From Intestinimonas massiliensis (ex Afouda et al. 2020) (lineage in GTDB: Bacteria > Bacillota > Clostridia > Oscillospirales > Oscillospiraceae): a stretch of 64,000 nt of DNA. The notes below the pieces were generated by a model, which was not told the DNA's origin, did no database searches, and was given only the letters and a program-made list of their open reading frames with translations. Where the stretch lies: the NCBI RefSeq assembly GCF_900626285.1, contig NZ_LR131147.1:811426-875425 (forward strand), read 5' to 3'. A program made the position numbers and the translations under genes. Of the stretch, positions 52,132 to 60,134 are shown piece by piece; within the stretch, counting starts at the first letter, position 1; the number at the start of each line of letters is the position of its first letter.

Positions 52132-52794
52132 ATGAACAAGGACACCTTTTGGGAACTGATTCATAAGGCCAAGGAAAAGTGCGGACAGGATATGGACGCT
52201 ATGGCGGCTGAACTGAAAGACCGGCTGGTGGAAATGGGGCCGGAGCAAGCCCAGGCCTTCCACGACATCCTGCACGTATATGAAGATCTGGCCAATCGAT
52301 ATGGCCTTTGGGATGCGGCCAGCATCATGAAGGAGTGGTGTTCCGACGACGGCTTTATTGACTTCCGCGCATGGCTGATCGCTCAGGGCAAGGAGATTTA
52401 TCTGGCCGCGCTGCGTAACCCGGATTCCCTGGCGGATATAGAGGCGTATGGGGATTGTTGCTTTGAGAGCCTGTCCTATGTGGGGGACTATGCCTATGAG
52501 CAGCTTACCGGGCAGAGCGCCTACGAAAATTCAAGCCCTGATTCCTATGAGAAGTGGAAAGCTGTCCTGATGGAGGATATTGCGTATCGGGATGACATCA
52601 GCTTCCCGCGGGCAACACGGGCACTGCCTGCCGCTTATCCCCGGCTATGCGCCAAATATGGTGGAGCTGAGAGATTCAATATAGATGGAACCGGCTGGAA
52701 CACGGACCAGCCGGAAATTCGTCTGCTGTTGGAGCAGGGGAGATTATATGACGCAAAAAAGGAATTGAAAAAGAAAGGTAGAGAGGCAAGATGA
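52132..52794 (+). CDS. DUF4240 domain protein
   Basis: A 220-residue soluble protein. The N-terminal 140 residues match DUF4240: NKDTFWELIHKAKEK, a long helix, then DGFIDFRAWLIAQGKEIY and an ALRNPDSLADIE segment. The C-terminal part holds a short Cys/Trp region and a Lys-rich end (KKELKKKGREAR). DUF4240 proteins occur in toxin-immunity, phage and element contexts without known biochemistry. Its stop overlaps the start of the actin-like gene. Confidence 0.75.
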   Translation: MNKDTFWELIHKAKEKCGQDMDAMAAELKDRLVEMGPEQAQAFHDILHVYEDLANRYGLWDAASIMKEWCSDDGFIDFRAWLIAQGKEIYLAALRNPDSLADIEAYGDCCFESLSYVGDYAYEQLTGQSAYENSSPDSYEKWKAVLMEDIAYRDDISFPRATRALPAAYPRLCAKYGGAERFNIDGTGWNTDQPEIRLLLEQGRLYDAKKELKKKGREAR

Positions 52795-53723
52795 GCGACG
52801 TTTGCACAATTGGGGTGGATCATGGGTACGCAGCCATGAAGTCCCCCCACTTTTCTTTTCCCACCGGAGTGGTGGAGTACGAGCATGAGCCATACACCCA
52901 GAAGGATGTGCTGGAATATGGCGGAAGGTACTATGTGGTGGGCAGTGGGCGGCAGCCTCTTCAAAAGGAAAAGACGGCCACAGAGGACTACTATCTCCTG
53001 ACCCTGGCGGCCATCGCCAAGGAGCTCGAATACCGGGAGGCGGAACGGACGGCGGAGGTGCTGCTGGCCGCCGGCCTGCCCCTGACCAGCTTTGGCCGGG
53101 ATAAGAAGAAATTCCGGGAGTACCTGTTCCGGGACGGAAAACCTGTGCTGTTCCGCTATGAGGGCCGGGAGTATGCCGTGACGGTCACAGACGTGTCCCT
53201 GTTCCCCCAGGGCTACGCCGCCGTGCTGACCCAGAGTGAGCTGCTGGACGAGCCCTCCGTCATCGTGGCGGACATTGGCGGTTGGACGGTGGACCTGATG
53301 CGGCTGGACAACCGCATCCCCAACGCCGCAGCCTGCCGGAGCCTGGAGCTGGGCATGATCCGCTGTCTGGACGGGATCAGCGAGAAGGTGCGGCAGATGT
53401 TCGGCATTTCCATGACGGACCCGCAGATCGAAGCTGTGCTGCGCGGCAGCGCGGGGAGCATCAACGAGCGCGTCAAGGCGGTCATCCACGCCCAGGCAAA
53501 TCAGTATGTTCAGGAGCTCCTCTCCGCCATCACAGAGAGCGGACTGGACGTCCGCGCCATGCCCGCCATCTTCCTGGGCGGCGGGTCGGCGCTGCTGAAG
53601 CGGCACGTCGCGGCCACAGAGGGCCTGTGCCGGCCTTTGATCCTGGACGACGTATGCCTGAACGCCAAGGGCTATGAGCGGCTTGTGGAGCGGATGTCGG
53701 GGAGTGCGGCCCATGGGCGGTGA
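52791..53723 (+). CDS. parM: ParM/StbA-like actin-family segregation ATPase
   Basis: A 310-residue actin-fold ATPase that would polymerise to push apart copies of the element. Phosphate-1 motif GVDHGYAAMK (8-17), phosphate-2 motif VADIGGWTVDLM (about 160-171) and the adenosine motif FLGGGSALL (about 263) are visible. The ParR-like gene follows with an 11-base overlap. A partition system on an integrated element suggests a replicating circular stage, by inference. Confidence 0.85.
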   Translation: MSDVCTIGVDHGYAAMKSPHFSFPTGVVEYEHEPYTQKDVLEYGGRYYVVGSGRQPLQKEKTATEDYYLLTLAAIAKELEYREAERTAEVLLAAGLPLTSFGRDKKKFREYLFRDGKPVLFRYEGREYAVTVTDVSLFPQGYAAVLTQSELLDEPSVIVADIGGWTVDLMRLDNRIPNAAACRSLELGMIRCLDGISEKVRQMFGISMTDPQIEAVLRGSAGSINERVKAVIHAQANQYVQELLSAITESGLDVRAMPAIFLGGGSALLKRHVAATEGLCRPLILDDVCLNAKGYERLVERMSGSAAHGR

Positions 53724-54015
53724 CCGGCGCCGGCTGAACCTCTCCCTCTCCATGCAGGCGCCCCATCAGCGGGAGGCATGGAAGATCCTGCGGACCATCC
53801 CACCTGGGCAGCGGACGGACGCCGTGTGCAGGATGGTGTGCCGGGCCCAGGAGCAGGAGGCGCTGCTGGACACTGTCCGCAGGGCGATCCGGGAAGAACT
53901 GAAACACTTTGATTTTACCGCGACAGAGCGACCAGCGCGGCAGCCGGCCGGGGATGTGGACGAGAGCATCCTCGGCTTTCTGCGCACGCTCCAGGAGGGA
54001 GATGACACAGCCTGA
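53713..54015 (+). CDS. parR: ParR-like centromere-binding protein
   Basis: A 100-residue protein from ATG 53713, overlapping parM. The N-terminal ribbon-helix-helix unit (RRRLNLSLSMQ, then HQREAWKILRTIPPGQRTDAV) fits ParR/StbB adaptors, and the acidic C-terminal half would contact ParM. The gene ends where the methyltransferase gene begins. No iterated centromere-like repeats are obvious next to it. Confidence 0.7.
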   Translation: MGGDRRRLNLSLSMQAPHQREAWKILRTIPPGQRTDAVCRMVCRAQEQEALLDTVRRAIREELKHFDFTATERPARQPAGDVDESILGFLRTLQEGDDTA

Positions 54016-54029
54016 TCCGCTATTTTGAT

Positions 54030-55169
54030 ATGTTCGCGGGGATCGGCGGCTTCCGGGCCGGGCTGGACCGGGCCGGGGGCTTCCAGTGCGTCGGCCACTG
54101 CGAAATCGACAAGCGCGCGGAGGCCAGCTACCGCGCCATCCATGAGATTCGAGAGGAGGAGCGATACTATCCAGACGCCAGAACCATTGACCCCGCTGAC
54201 CTGCCGGACTTCGACCTGCTGTGTGCCGGGTTCCCCTGCCAGCCATTTTCATGCGCTGGCCACCGCAGGGGCTTTGCCGACGCCAGAGGCACTCTCTTCT
54301 TTGAAATTGCCCGGTTGGCTCAGGCAAGGCGACCTGCGTATCTGCTGCTTGAAAATGTTCCCGGAATTTTGGGCCATAACCGGGGGGAGACCTTTGCGGC
54401 CATCCTCACCGCGCTGGATGACCTGGGGTACCATGTGGAATGGGCTGTGCTTAACAGCGCGGATTTCTATGTCCCCCAGGCGCGAAAGCGCCTGTTCCTT
54501 ATCTGCTATCTTGATCCCCGATGCGCCGGAAAAATACTTCCTGTCTTCGGCACAGCTGGACAAGCTCTTATACAACGCCTTGGAGGACCGCAGGGGGCCC
54601 GGATCTACGACGCCAGAGGCGCCGCCTGCACCCAAACGTCCGGGGCGGGCGGAATGGGAGGAAAAACAGGACTGTACCTGATTTATCCCGAGGACAAGCC
54701 CTTTGTAGATCTGTGCGCGGAAGCGCCGCGCCGGACAGACGCCGCCCGATGCCTCACGGCACGATATGGGCAGACCACCCTGTCCAACCACAAGGCGGAA
54801 CGCTCTGGCGTGCTGCTGATCCGGGAAGGGACCCGGCGGGGCTGCTGTGAAGCGGCGGAGGGAAGCGCGGTAGATCTGGCCTATCCCGGCAGCAGGACCC
54901 GAGCCGGACGTGTGAGCCGGTACGCCCACGACGTGGCCTGCGTACAGGGAATTGTGGAGCGCGGCGGCCGCATTCGCCGCCTCATGCCCAGGGAGTGCCT
55001 CCGGCTTCAGGGCTTTGATGAGGGACAGATCGACAAGATCCTGGCTATCACCTCAGACGCCCAGGCATATAAGCAGGCGGGGAACAGCGTGACCGTCAAT
55101 GTGATCGAGGCTATCGGGCGCCGGCTGCTGGCTGTGGACGAGGCGCTCCGCCAGGTTGACGCGGCATGA
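54030..55169 (+). CDS. C5-cytosine DNA methyltransferase
   Basis: Transfers a methyl group from SAM to cytosine C5 in a specific DNA site. Motif I FAGIGGFRAG (2-11), motif IV GFPCQPF with catalytic Cys70, motif VI ENVPG (108-112), motif VIII QARKR and motif X QAGNSV near the end are all present, with a target-recognition region of about 110 residues (about 190-300). Given length is 379 residues from ATG 54030. The frame reads L-I-R-Y-F-D before it, and CTG at 54012 lies eight bases after GGAGGGAG and overlaps the parR stop, so the true start may be CTG. No restriction gene is adjacent. Confidence 0.93.
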   Translation: MFAGIGGFRAGLDRAGGFQCVGHCEIDKRAEASYRAIHEIREEERYYPDARTIDPADLPDFDLLCAGFPCQPFSCAGHRRGFADARGTLFFEIARLAQARRPAYLLLENVPGILGHNRGETFAAILTALDDLGYHVEWAVLNSADFYVPQARKRLFLICYLDPRCAGKILPVFGTAGQALIQRLGGPQGARIYDARGAACTQTSGAGGMGGKTGLYLIYPEDKPFVDLCAEAPRRTDAARCLTARYGQTTLSNHKAERSGVLLIREGTRRGCCEAAEGSAVDLAYPGSRTRAGRVSRYAHDVACVQGIVERGGRIRRLMPRECLRLQGFDEGQIDKILAITSDAQAYKQAGNSVTVNVIEAIGRRLLAVDEALRQVDAA

Positions 55170-56125
55170 CCGGGATGAAAGATCAGTGCTTCGGCGTGGA
55201 GGTGGAGTTCACCGGCATCACAAGGAAACAGGCCGCTAAAGCCCTGGCGGAATACTTTGGGACCATGCCTCGTCACAAGGGCGGCACTTATGATACTTGG
55301 GCCGTCAGGGACCCCGAGGGTAAGGAGTGGAAGCTGGTGAGCGACAGCAGCATCTACGCGGAAAAGTGGAATGGATACAGCTATGAGGTCACCGACAGCC
55401 CAGACTATCGCGTCGAGATGGTTTCCCCCAAGCTGACCTATGGGGAACTGCCTAAGTTTCAGGAGTGTGTCAGGCAGATGCGGTATGCCAAGGGAAAGGT
55501 CAACGACTCCTGCGGCATCCATGTCCATGTGGATGCCGCCAAACACAACAGGCAGAGTTTAAAAAATCTCCTGAGCATCATGTTCTCCAAGGAGGATATC
55601 CTCTTCAAGGCGCTGCAGGTCAACCCGGACCGGGTGCGGACCTATTGCAAAAAAGTGCGGGAGCCCATGCTGCAAAAGGCCCGCCAGCTTTCCGCCGAGG
55701 AGACAACGGATCTGACGCAGTTGGAGGAGATTTGGTATGAAGGGAAGGTCAAAAACAGTGACCATTACAACTGGACGCGGTACTACGCCTTAAATCTCCA
55801 CTCTGTCTTTTACCGGGGTACCGTGGAATTCCGCTGCTTCAACTCCACCCTCCACGCGGGCCGTGCGGCGGCGTATATCAACCTGTGCCTGGCCATGTCA
55901 GCCCAGGCCATCGTCCAGCGCAGCACAGTGATGCGCAGGACCCACAGCGACAATGAGTTGTTCACCTTCCGGGTGTGGCTGGTGAGGCTGGGTCTGAACG
56001 GTCCTGAATTCAAGCACACCCGCGACTATCTGCTGGCCAATCTTGAGGGGGATAGGGCCTGGCGATACGATAAGGACAGCTACAAAGTCAATCAGAAGAA
56101 GAAAAACAGAACCGCAGAGAGGTGA
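55166..56125 (+). CDS. Amidoligase family enzyme
   Basis: A 319-residue glutamine-synthetase-fold amidoligase that would form amide bonds between a carboxylate and an amine using ATP. Visible motifs are GVEVEFTG (10-17), VEMVSPKLTYGELP, CGIHVHVD (about 119-126) and TVEFRCFNSTLH (about 220-231), the metal/nucleotide-binding acidic and His residues of the family. ATG 55166 overlaps the methyltransferase stop. It is followed by a small gene and a gamma-glutamylcyclotransferase-like gene, a combination known for amidoligases. Substrate unknown. Confidence 0.88.
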   Translation: MTGMKDQCFGVEVEFTGITRKQAAKALAEYFGTMPRHKGGTYDTWAVRDPEGKEWKLVSDSSIYAEKWNGYSYEVTDSPDYRVEMVSPKLTYGELPKFQECVRQMRYAKGKVNDSCGIHVHVDAAKHNRQSLKNLLSIMFSKEDILFKALQVNPDRVRTYCKKVREPMLQKARQLSAEETTDLTQLEEIWYEGKVKNSDHYNWTRYYALNLHSVFYRGTVEFRCFNSTLHAGRAAAYINLCLAMSAQAIVQRSTVMRRTHSDNELFTFRVWLVRLGLNGPEFKHTRDYLLANLEGDRAWRYDKDSYKVNQKKKNRTAER

Positions 56126-56129
56126 AAAA

Positions 56130-56378
56130 TTGAAAGTTCAAATTGAAGATGCCACCTATACCGGCACCGGGACAGAGATCATGGACTGCCTGCGGGACCA
56201 GGCCTTTGATCCCACGGAATTCCCGGATACCGACACCTACATCTGGTTTTTGCGGAACAATGTGGTCCGCGCCGCCGGGATGGACTGTCCCCTCCCGGAG
56301 GGCGGGACGGAGTGTCAGGCGCGCGCCATGCTGGAGTACCTGGACCGGATCGGCGCGCTTGTTCTTGTGGAGGAATGA
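56130..56378 (+). CDS. Small protein between amidoligase and GGCT genes (82 aa)
   Basis: An 82-residue protein from TTG 56130 behind GAGAGGTG. It is acidic, with Thr/Tyr-rich strands at the start (KVQIEDATYTGTGTEIMDCL) and a helix at the end. It lies four bases after the amidoligase stop and overlaps the next start region. It could be the acceptor or regulator of the amidoligase pathway; this is conjecture from position. Confidence 0.65.
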   Translation: MKVQIEDATYTGTGTEIMDCLRDQAFDPTEFPDTDTYIWFLRNNVVRAAGMDCPLPEGGTECQARAMLEYLDRIGALVLVEE

Positions 56379-56380
56379 GA

Positions 56381-56929
56381 ATGGAGAAAAAATCGGACTG
56401 TTCCCTTTATTTTGCCTACGGCAGCAACATCAACCTGGAGCAGATGGCATTCCGCTGTCCGAACGCGCGGGTAGTTGGCCCTGTTACCCTGGAAAATTAT
56501 GAGCTGCTGTTCCGTGGCCATGCCAGAGGGGACGGCGTCGCCACGATTGCATTTAAGAACGGGAGTGTGGTACATGGCCTGCTGTGGGAGATCACCTCTG
56601 CCTGTGAAACGTCTCTCGACTTCTATGAGGGCTATCCACGACTGTATCAAAAAGAATCTGTGACCGTCCGTGACCGGAATGGGCAGCAGATCACCGTTAT
56701 GGCCTATGTGATGACGGACAACGAGCAGTGGCAGTCGCCGGCTATGCCCTCCAGCCCCTACTACAAAGGTATCCAGGACGGCTACCGCCAGAATGGCTTG
56801 CCGGTACAAGCATTGAAGGATGCCTGGGAGCACTGTGCCAAGGAAGTGGATCAGGAGACGAGGCGCGTCAACCGTATAAGCGGTGAGCGGGCCAGGCAGC
56901 CGAAACGGAGGGGCAGCCATGAGAGGTAG
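56381..56929 (+). CDS. Gamma-glutamylcyclotransferase-like (AIG2) protein
   Basis: A 182-residue protein with the family fingerprint YFAYGSNINLEQM (about 9-21), a GHARGDGVATIAF strand and the acidic catalytic-type Glu in DFYEGYPRLY. Members cleave gamma-glutamyl or epsilon-lysyl amides by internal cyclisation. ATG 56381 follows GGAGG; ATG 56375 two codons earlier overlaps the previous stop. Its place after the amidoligase suggests reversal or trimming of that product. Confidence 0.85.
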   Translation: MEKKSDCSLYFAYGSNINLEQMAFRCPNARVVGPVTLENYELLFRGHARGDGVATIAFKNGSVVHGLLWEITSACETSLDFYEGYPRLYQKESVTVRDRNGQQITVMAYVMTDNEQWQSPAMPSSPYYKGIQDGYRQNGLPVQALKDAWEHCAKEVDQETRRVNRISGERARQPKRRGSHER

Positions 56930-56952
56930 GTCGCTGTGCCTGGAGGGACGAA

Positions 56953-57354
56953 ATGCCAGGTAAGGAAATCTCGCTGACCGGGGAGCTGCATATAAGGTCC
57001 ACGGGATTCCATGTGACGGTGGGCGCGCTGGAGGCACTGAAGGTGGCCGGCCTCGCCTATGGCCTATACGACCACGCGGAGGAATTTCGGGAATGCCGCG
57101 TCACCCTTCAGGGTGGAGAGCGGCCCGCGCTGGTCGTCCAGGAGGACCGCGGCCTCCATGGCAGCCCCCTCTGGGTGACGGTTCGAACTGTGACGGATGA
57201 CCCAGAGCAGATCCAGAGATATATGGCCTTCCGGGAGACCTTGAAAATGGTACAGCAGTTGGACCGTCAGTGGGGGAAGGAGGCCGCCCGCCTGCCCTCC
57301 AGCCATGACCGTGTCACTTCAAAAAGAGACAGGAGGAACGTGAATGAGCGGTAA
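56953..57354 (+). CDS. Hypothetical protein (133 aa)
   Basis: Not recognised. It has beta-strand-rich N-terminal residues (ISLTGELHIRSTGFHVTVGALEALKVAG in two strands) and a basic C-terminus. It overlaps the following start by 11 bases. No motif is visible; it may serve the amidoligase block or be general element cargo. Confidence 0.6.
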   Translation: MPGKEISLTGELHIRSTGFHVTVGALEALKVAGLAYGLYDHAEEFRECRVTLQGGERPALVVQEDRGLHGSPLWVTVRTVTDDPEQIQRYMAFRETLKMVQQLDRQWGKEAARLPSSHDRVTSKRDRRNVNER

Positions 57355-57958
57355 CCCATATCAGTGCGGACGGTTTTCTTTATATGATACGTCGAATGGA
57401 GACATTGACCCACTCTTTGCCACAAAACTGCAGGAGGACGCTCAGGTGGGCTGTCTCAAAGGTGTATTCTTAGGGGAAAACGTTGGGGACGATGTCATGG
57501 TAACCTGGCAGCAGAAGCACAGGAGATTGGATTCCCCGTCATTTCGTTCGGAACTGCATGAACTGATCGATGAATTGCAAGGCAGCGGTATGCTGGGCAG
57601 TTTTCCCGCAATGAAAGCGTTTTGCCAGGCACATTCGGAGGCACAAATGTCCGGCCGACATACCTTCTATGCGTTCCGCATGGACAGCAGCCAATACCGA
57701 TATTACCTGCGGCTCTTTCCACAAGAACAAAAATTCTATATTTTCTGCTATCGGACGGATCGGATGCGGGAAGATCGGCCCAAGCCGGATTTCAACTACT
57801 TATACAGAAAAAAGGAAAAACCCGCAGAGGAGGTGACCGAACATGAAGGTATTGGTTGTGGAGCCCCTGAAGCCCTGTTATGTGCGGGAGATCGAGGGCC
57901 TGGACGCCATGCAAAAGCTGGTGGGCGGCGACATCGAAGCGGTCTATCCCTTCGATGA
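57344..57958 (+). CDS. Hypothetical protein (204 aa) overlapping the next gene
   Basis: The first 165 residues look like a normal soluble protein (Phe/Tyr/Arg-rich beta strands, HTFYAFRMDSSQYRYYLRLF). The last 40 residues, past about 57840, overlap the DUF3846 gene in another frame and become Gly/Ala/Arg-rich, as shadow sequence does. A small insertion or deletion near 57800-57840 may have removed a stop that should lie near the next ribosome binding site. Function unknown. Confidence 0.6.
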   Translation: MSGNPYQCGRFSLYDTSNGDIDPLFATKLQEDAQVGCLKGVFLGENVGDDVMVTWQQKHRRLDSPSFRSELHELIDELQGSGMLGSFPAMKAFCQAHSEAQMSGRHTFYAFRMDSSQYRYYLRLFPQEQKFYIFCYRTDRMREDRPKPDFNYLYRKKEKPAEEVTEHEGIGCGAPEALLCAGDRGPGRHAKAGGRRHRSGLSLR

Positions 57959-58226
57959 CCCTGTGGCTGTGGTCGTCAATGAGGAGGGCAAGCTGCTGGG
58001 CCTCCCCTACAACCGCCCCCTGCTGGATGAGCAGAACGTGCCGTATGACATTGTCTGCGGCACGTTTTTTGTGGCCGGGCTGGGGAGCGAAAGTTTTACA
58101 TCTCTGACAGACGACCAGATCCGGCGTTATAAAGAGATGTTTGACAACTGCATCGTCCTCACTGTTCCGGCAAAAGCACAGACGGAGAAAAATCATACCA
58201 AGAAAGGAAACGCGCATGAGAGATAA
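57843..58226 (+). CDS. DUF3846 domain protein
   Basis: A 127-residue protein from ATG 57843 behind GAGGTG. The DUF3846 pattern is clear: MKVLVVEPLKPCYVREI at the start, GDIEAVYPFDDPVAVVVNEEG, GLPYNRPL and CGTFFVAGL. This small family is frequent in conjugative elements of gut Firmicutes and has no known activity. It overlaps the start of metK by 11 bases, so the two are co-translated. Confidence 0.85.
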   Translation: MKVLVVEPLKPCYVREIEGLDAMQKLVGGDIEAVYPFDDPVAVVVNEEGKLLGLPYNRPLLDEQNVPYDIVCGTFFVAGLGSESFTSLTDDQIRRYKEMFDNCIVLTVPAKAQTEKNHTKKGNAHER

Positions 58227-59376
58227 GTACATCCAAATCGCGGAGTCAGTTACAGAGGGGCACCCGGACAAGCTGTGCGACGCCATCGCGGACAAGGTGC
58301 TGGACGCCTGCCTGGAGTACGATCCCAACGCCCGCGTGGCCTGTGAGGCCATGGCCACGGCAGGAAAAATCATTGTGGCCGGCGAGATCACCGCCAAGGC
58401 GCTCCCGGACATCCCAGCCATTGCCGCCCAGACTGTCCATGAGACCGGATATGGTTCTGACTATGAGATCGAGGTCCTTACTCACGATCAGAGCGCCGAC
58501 ATCGCGGAGGCTGTGGATAGCGGCAGCGCCGCCTCCCCACAGCGAGGGGCCGGAGACCAGGGGATCATGTACGGCTGCGCATGCTTGGAGACGGACGAAC
58601 TGCTTCCCCTGCCCGTTGTGCTGGCGCACCGCCTGACCCGCCTGCTGGCCAATGCCCGAAAAACGGGCGCGATCCGGGGCCTGGGGCCGGACGGCAAAGC
58701 CCAGGTGTCGGTGGAGTATGTGTTCGGCCTGCCCAGCCGGATCACCAGCGTGGTGGTCTCCTGCCAGCATGAGGCGGACAAGAGCCTGGAGGAGCTGCGA
58801 CGAGAGATCACGGAGCGCGTGGTCATACCCGCCCTGCGGGAACTGCCCCCGGATGAGGGGACTGAGATCCTCATCAACCCCTCTGGCCGCTTCGTCCTGG
58901 GCGGCTTTGAGGCGGACACCGGCCTGACCGGCCGCAAGCTCATGGCGGATACCTACGGCGGCCTTGTCCCCCATGGGGGCGGCGCCCTGTCCGGGAAGGA
59001 CGGGACAAAGGTAGATCGCAGCGGGGCTTATATGGCCCGGTACATCGCCAAGAATATCGTGGCGGCTGGCCTGGCGGAGCGGTGTACCGTCGCACTGGCC
59101 TACGCCATCGGCAGGGCGGAGCCTGTGGCGGTGGATCTCGACACCCACGGGACCGGCGCCTACACCGACGACATACTGGAGCAGGCGGTTCGGTCTGTAT
59201 TTGACCTGACCCCGGACGGGATGATCCGCGCCCTCCGACTGGACCGCCCCGGCTTTGCCCGCTTCTGCAATTACGGGCACTTCACCCATCCTGACGCCCC
59301 CTGGGAGCGGACGGACCGGGCGGAGCTCCTGGCGGAGGTCTGCCGGTTCAAGGAAGCGGGTGTGTCCAATCGTTGA
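58216..59376 (+). CDS. metK: S-adenosylmethionine synthetase, element-borne
   Basis: Makes SAM from methionine and ATP. The 386-residue protein has the usual fingerprints: GHPDK (15-19), a TGYGSDYEIEVLTHDQS segment, GAGDQGIMYG, DTYGGLVPHGGGALSGKD and KVDRSGAYMARYIAKN. The last block has GKDGTKVDRS rather than the common GKDPTKVDRS. ATG 58216 follows AAAGGAAA. It overlaps the DUF3846 gene and the following PP-loop gene. A second metK beside two DNA methyltransferases suggests local SAM supply. The host copy should be elsewhere. Confidence 0.93.
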   Translation: MRDKYIQIAESVTEGHPDKLCDAIADKVLDACLEYDPNARVACEAMATAGKIIVAGEITAKALPDIPAIAAQTVHETGYGSDYEIEVLTHDQSADIAEAVDSGSAASPQRGAGDQGIMYGCACLETDELLPLPVVLAHRLTRLLANARKTGAIRGLGPDGKAQVSVEYVFGLPSRITSVVVSCQHEADKSLEELRREITERVVIPALRELPPDEGTEILINPSGRFVLGGFEADTGLTGRKLMADTYGGLVPHGGGALSGKDGTKVDRSGAYMARYIAKNIVAAGLAERCTVALAYAIGRAEPVAVDLDTHGTGAYTDDILEQAVRSVFDLTPDGMIRALRLDRPGFARFCNYGHFTHPDAPWERTDRAELLAEVCRFKEAGVSNR

Positions 59377-60116
59377 AGCACATTGCTTCCTGCAGCTTTG
59401 GCAAGGACAGCGTGGCCACTGTCCTGCTGGCGTTAGAGCATGGGGAGCCGCTGGACGAGGCAGTGTACTGCGAAGTAATGTTTGACAAGGATATTTCAGG
59501 AGAGGTCCCGGAACACCGGGACTTTATTTATACCAGGGGAATCCCGGCGCTGGAGCGTATGGGAGTAAAGGTCACGGTCCTGCGCGGTGAGAAAACCTAT
59601 GTGGATCTGTTCACTGGCCGGATCACCCGCGGCCCAAAGAAAGGAATGCTGCGCTCCTTCCCCATCTGTGGGCGGTGCGCCGTCCAGCGGGACTGCAAGC
59701 TGAAGCCCATCCGACGGTACCAGAAAAGCCTGCCGCCCGACACAATCCAGTACATCGGTATTGCCAAGGATGAGCAGGACCGGCTCCTGCGGCTTGGGAC
59801 ACGCCAGGTGTCTCTTCTGGAAAAATATAGCCGCACAGAACAGGACGCCGGGGAGCTGTGCAGAAAAGCGGGGCTTCTTTCCCCTGTCTACGCCTTCACC
59901 AACCGGGGCGGCTGCTGGTTCTGCCCCAACGCCAAACGCCGGGAGCTTCGTCACCTCTACGACCACCACCCGGAGCTGTGGGCCAGGATGCTGGAGCTGC
60001 AGGCCCTGCCGGGAAAGGTGACGGAGAAGTTCAACCGCTCTCAGCGGTTCTCCGATATCGACGCGGCGTTCCGGCGGGAGGACGCACAGATGAATCTGTT
60101 CCGAGAAGCTGCGTAA
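59373..60116 (+). CDS. PP-loop (PAPS-reductase-like) ATP pyrophosphatase with Cys clusters
   Basis: A 247-residue adenine-nucleotide alpha-hydrolase-fold protein. The PP-loop SFGKDS lies at 8-13. Cys clusters C99-x2-C102-x5-C108 and C181-x2-C184 could hold zinc or an iron-sulfur cluster. Family members adenylate a substrate for sulfur transfer or amidation; phosphorothioation protein DndC belongs to the same superfamily. TTG 59373 overlaps the metK stop (TTGA). With metK and two methyltransferases near, a nucleic-acid modification role is possible but unproven; phage-type relatives are also common. Confidence 0.8.
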   Translation: MKHIASCSFGKDSVATVLLALEHGEPLDEAVYCEVMFDKDISGEVPEHRDFIYTRGIPALERMGVKVTVLRGEKTYVDLFTGRITRGPKKGMLRSFPICGRCAVQRDCKLKPIRRYQKSLPPDTIQYIGIAKDEQDRLLRLGTRQVSLLEKYSRTEQDAGELCRKAGLLSPVYAFTNRGGCWFCPNAKRRELRHLYDHHPELWARMLELQALPGKVTEKFNRSQRFSDIDAAFRREDAQMNLFREAA

Positions 60117-60134
60117 GAGAAAAAGGAGCTGAGA

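Noticed and set aside
54030..55169. Type II restriction-modification system around the C5 methyltransferase
   Set aside because: Neighbours are ParR-like and amidoligase genes; no endonuclease motif is seen next to either methyltransferase.
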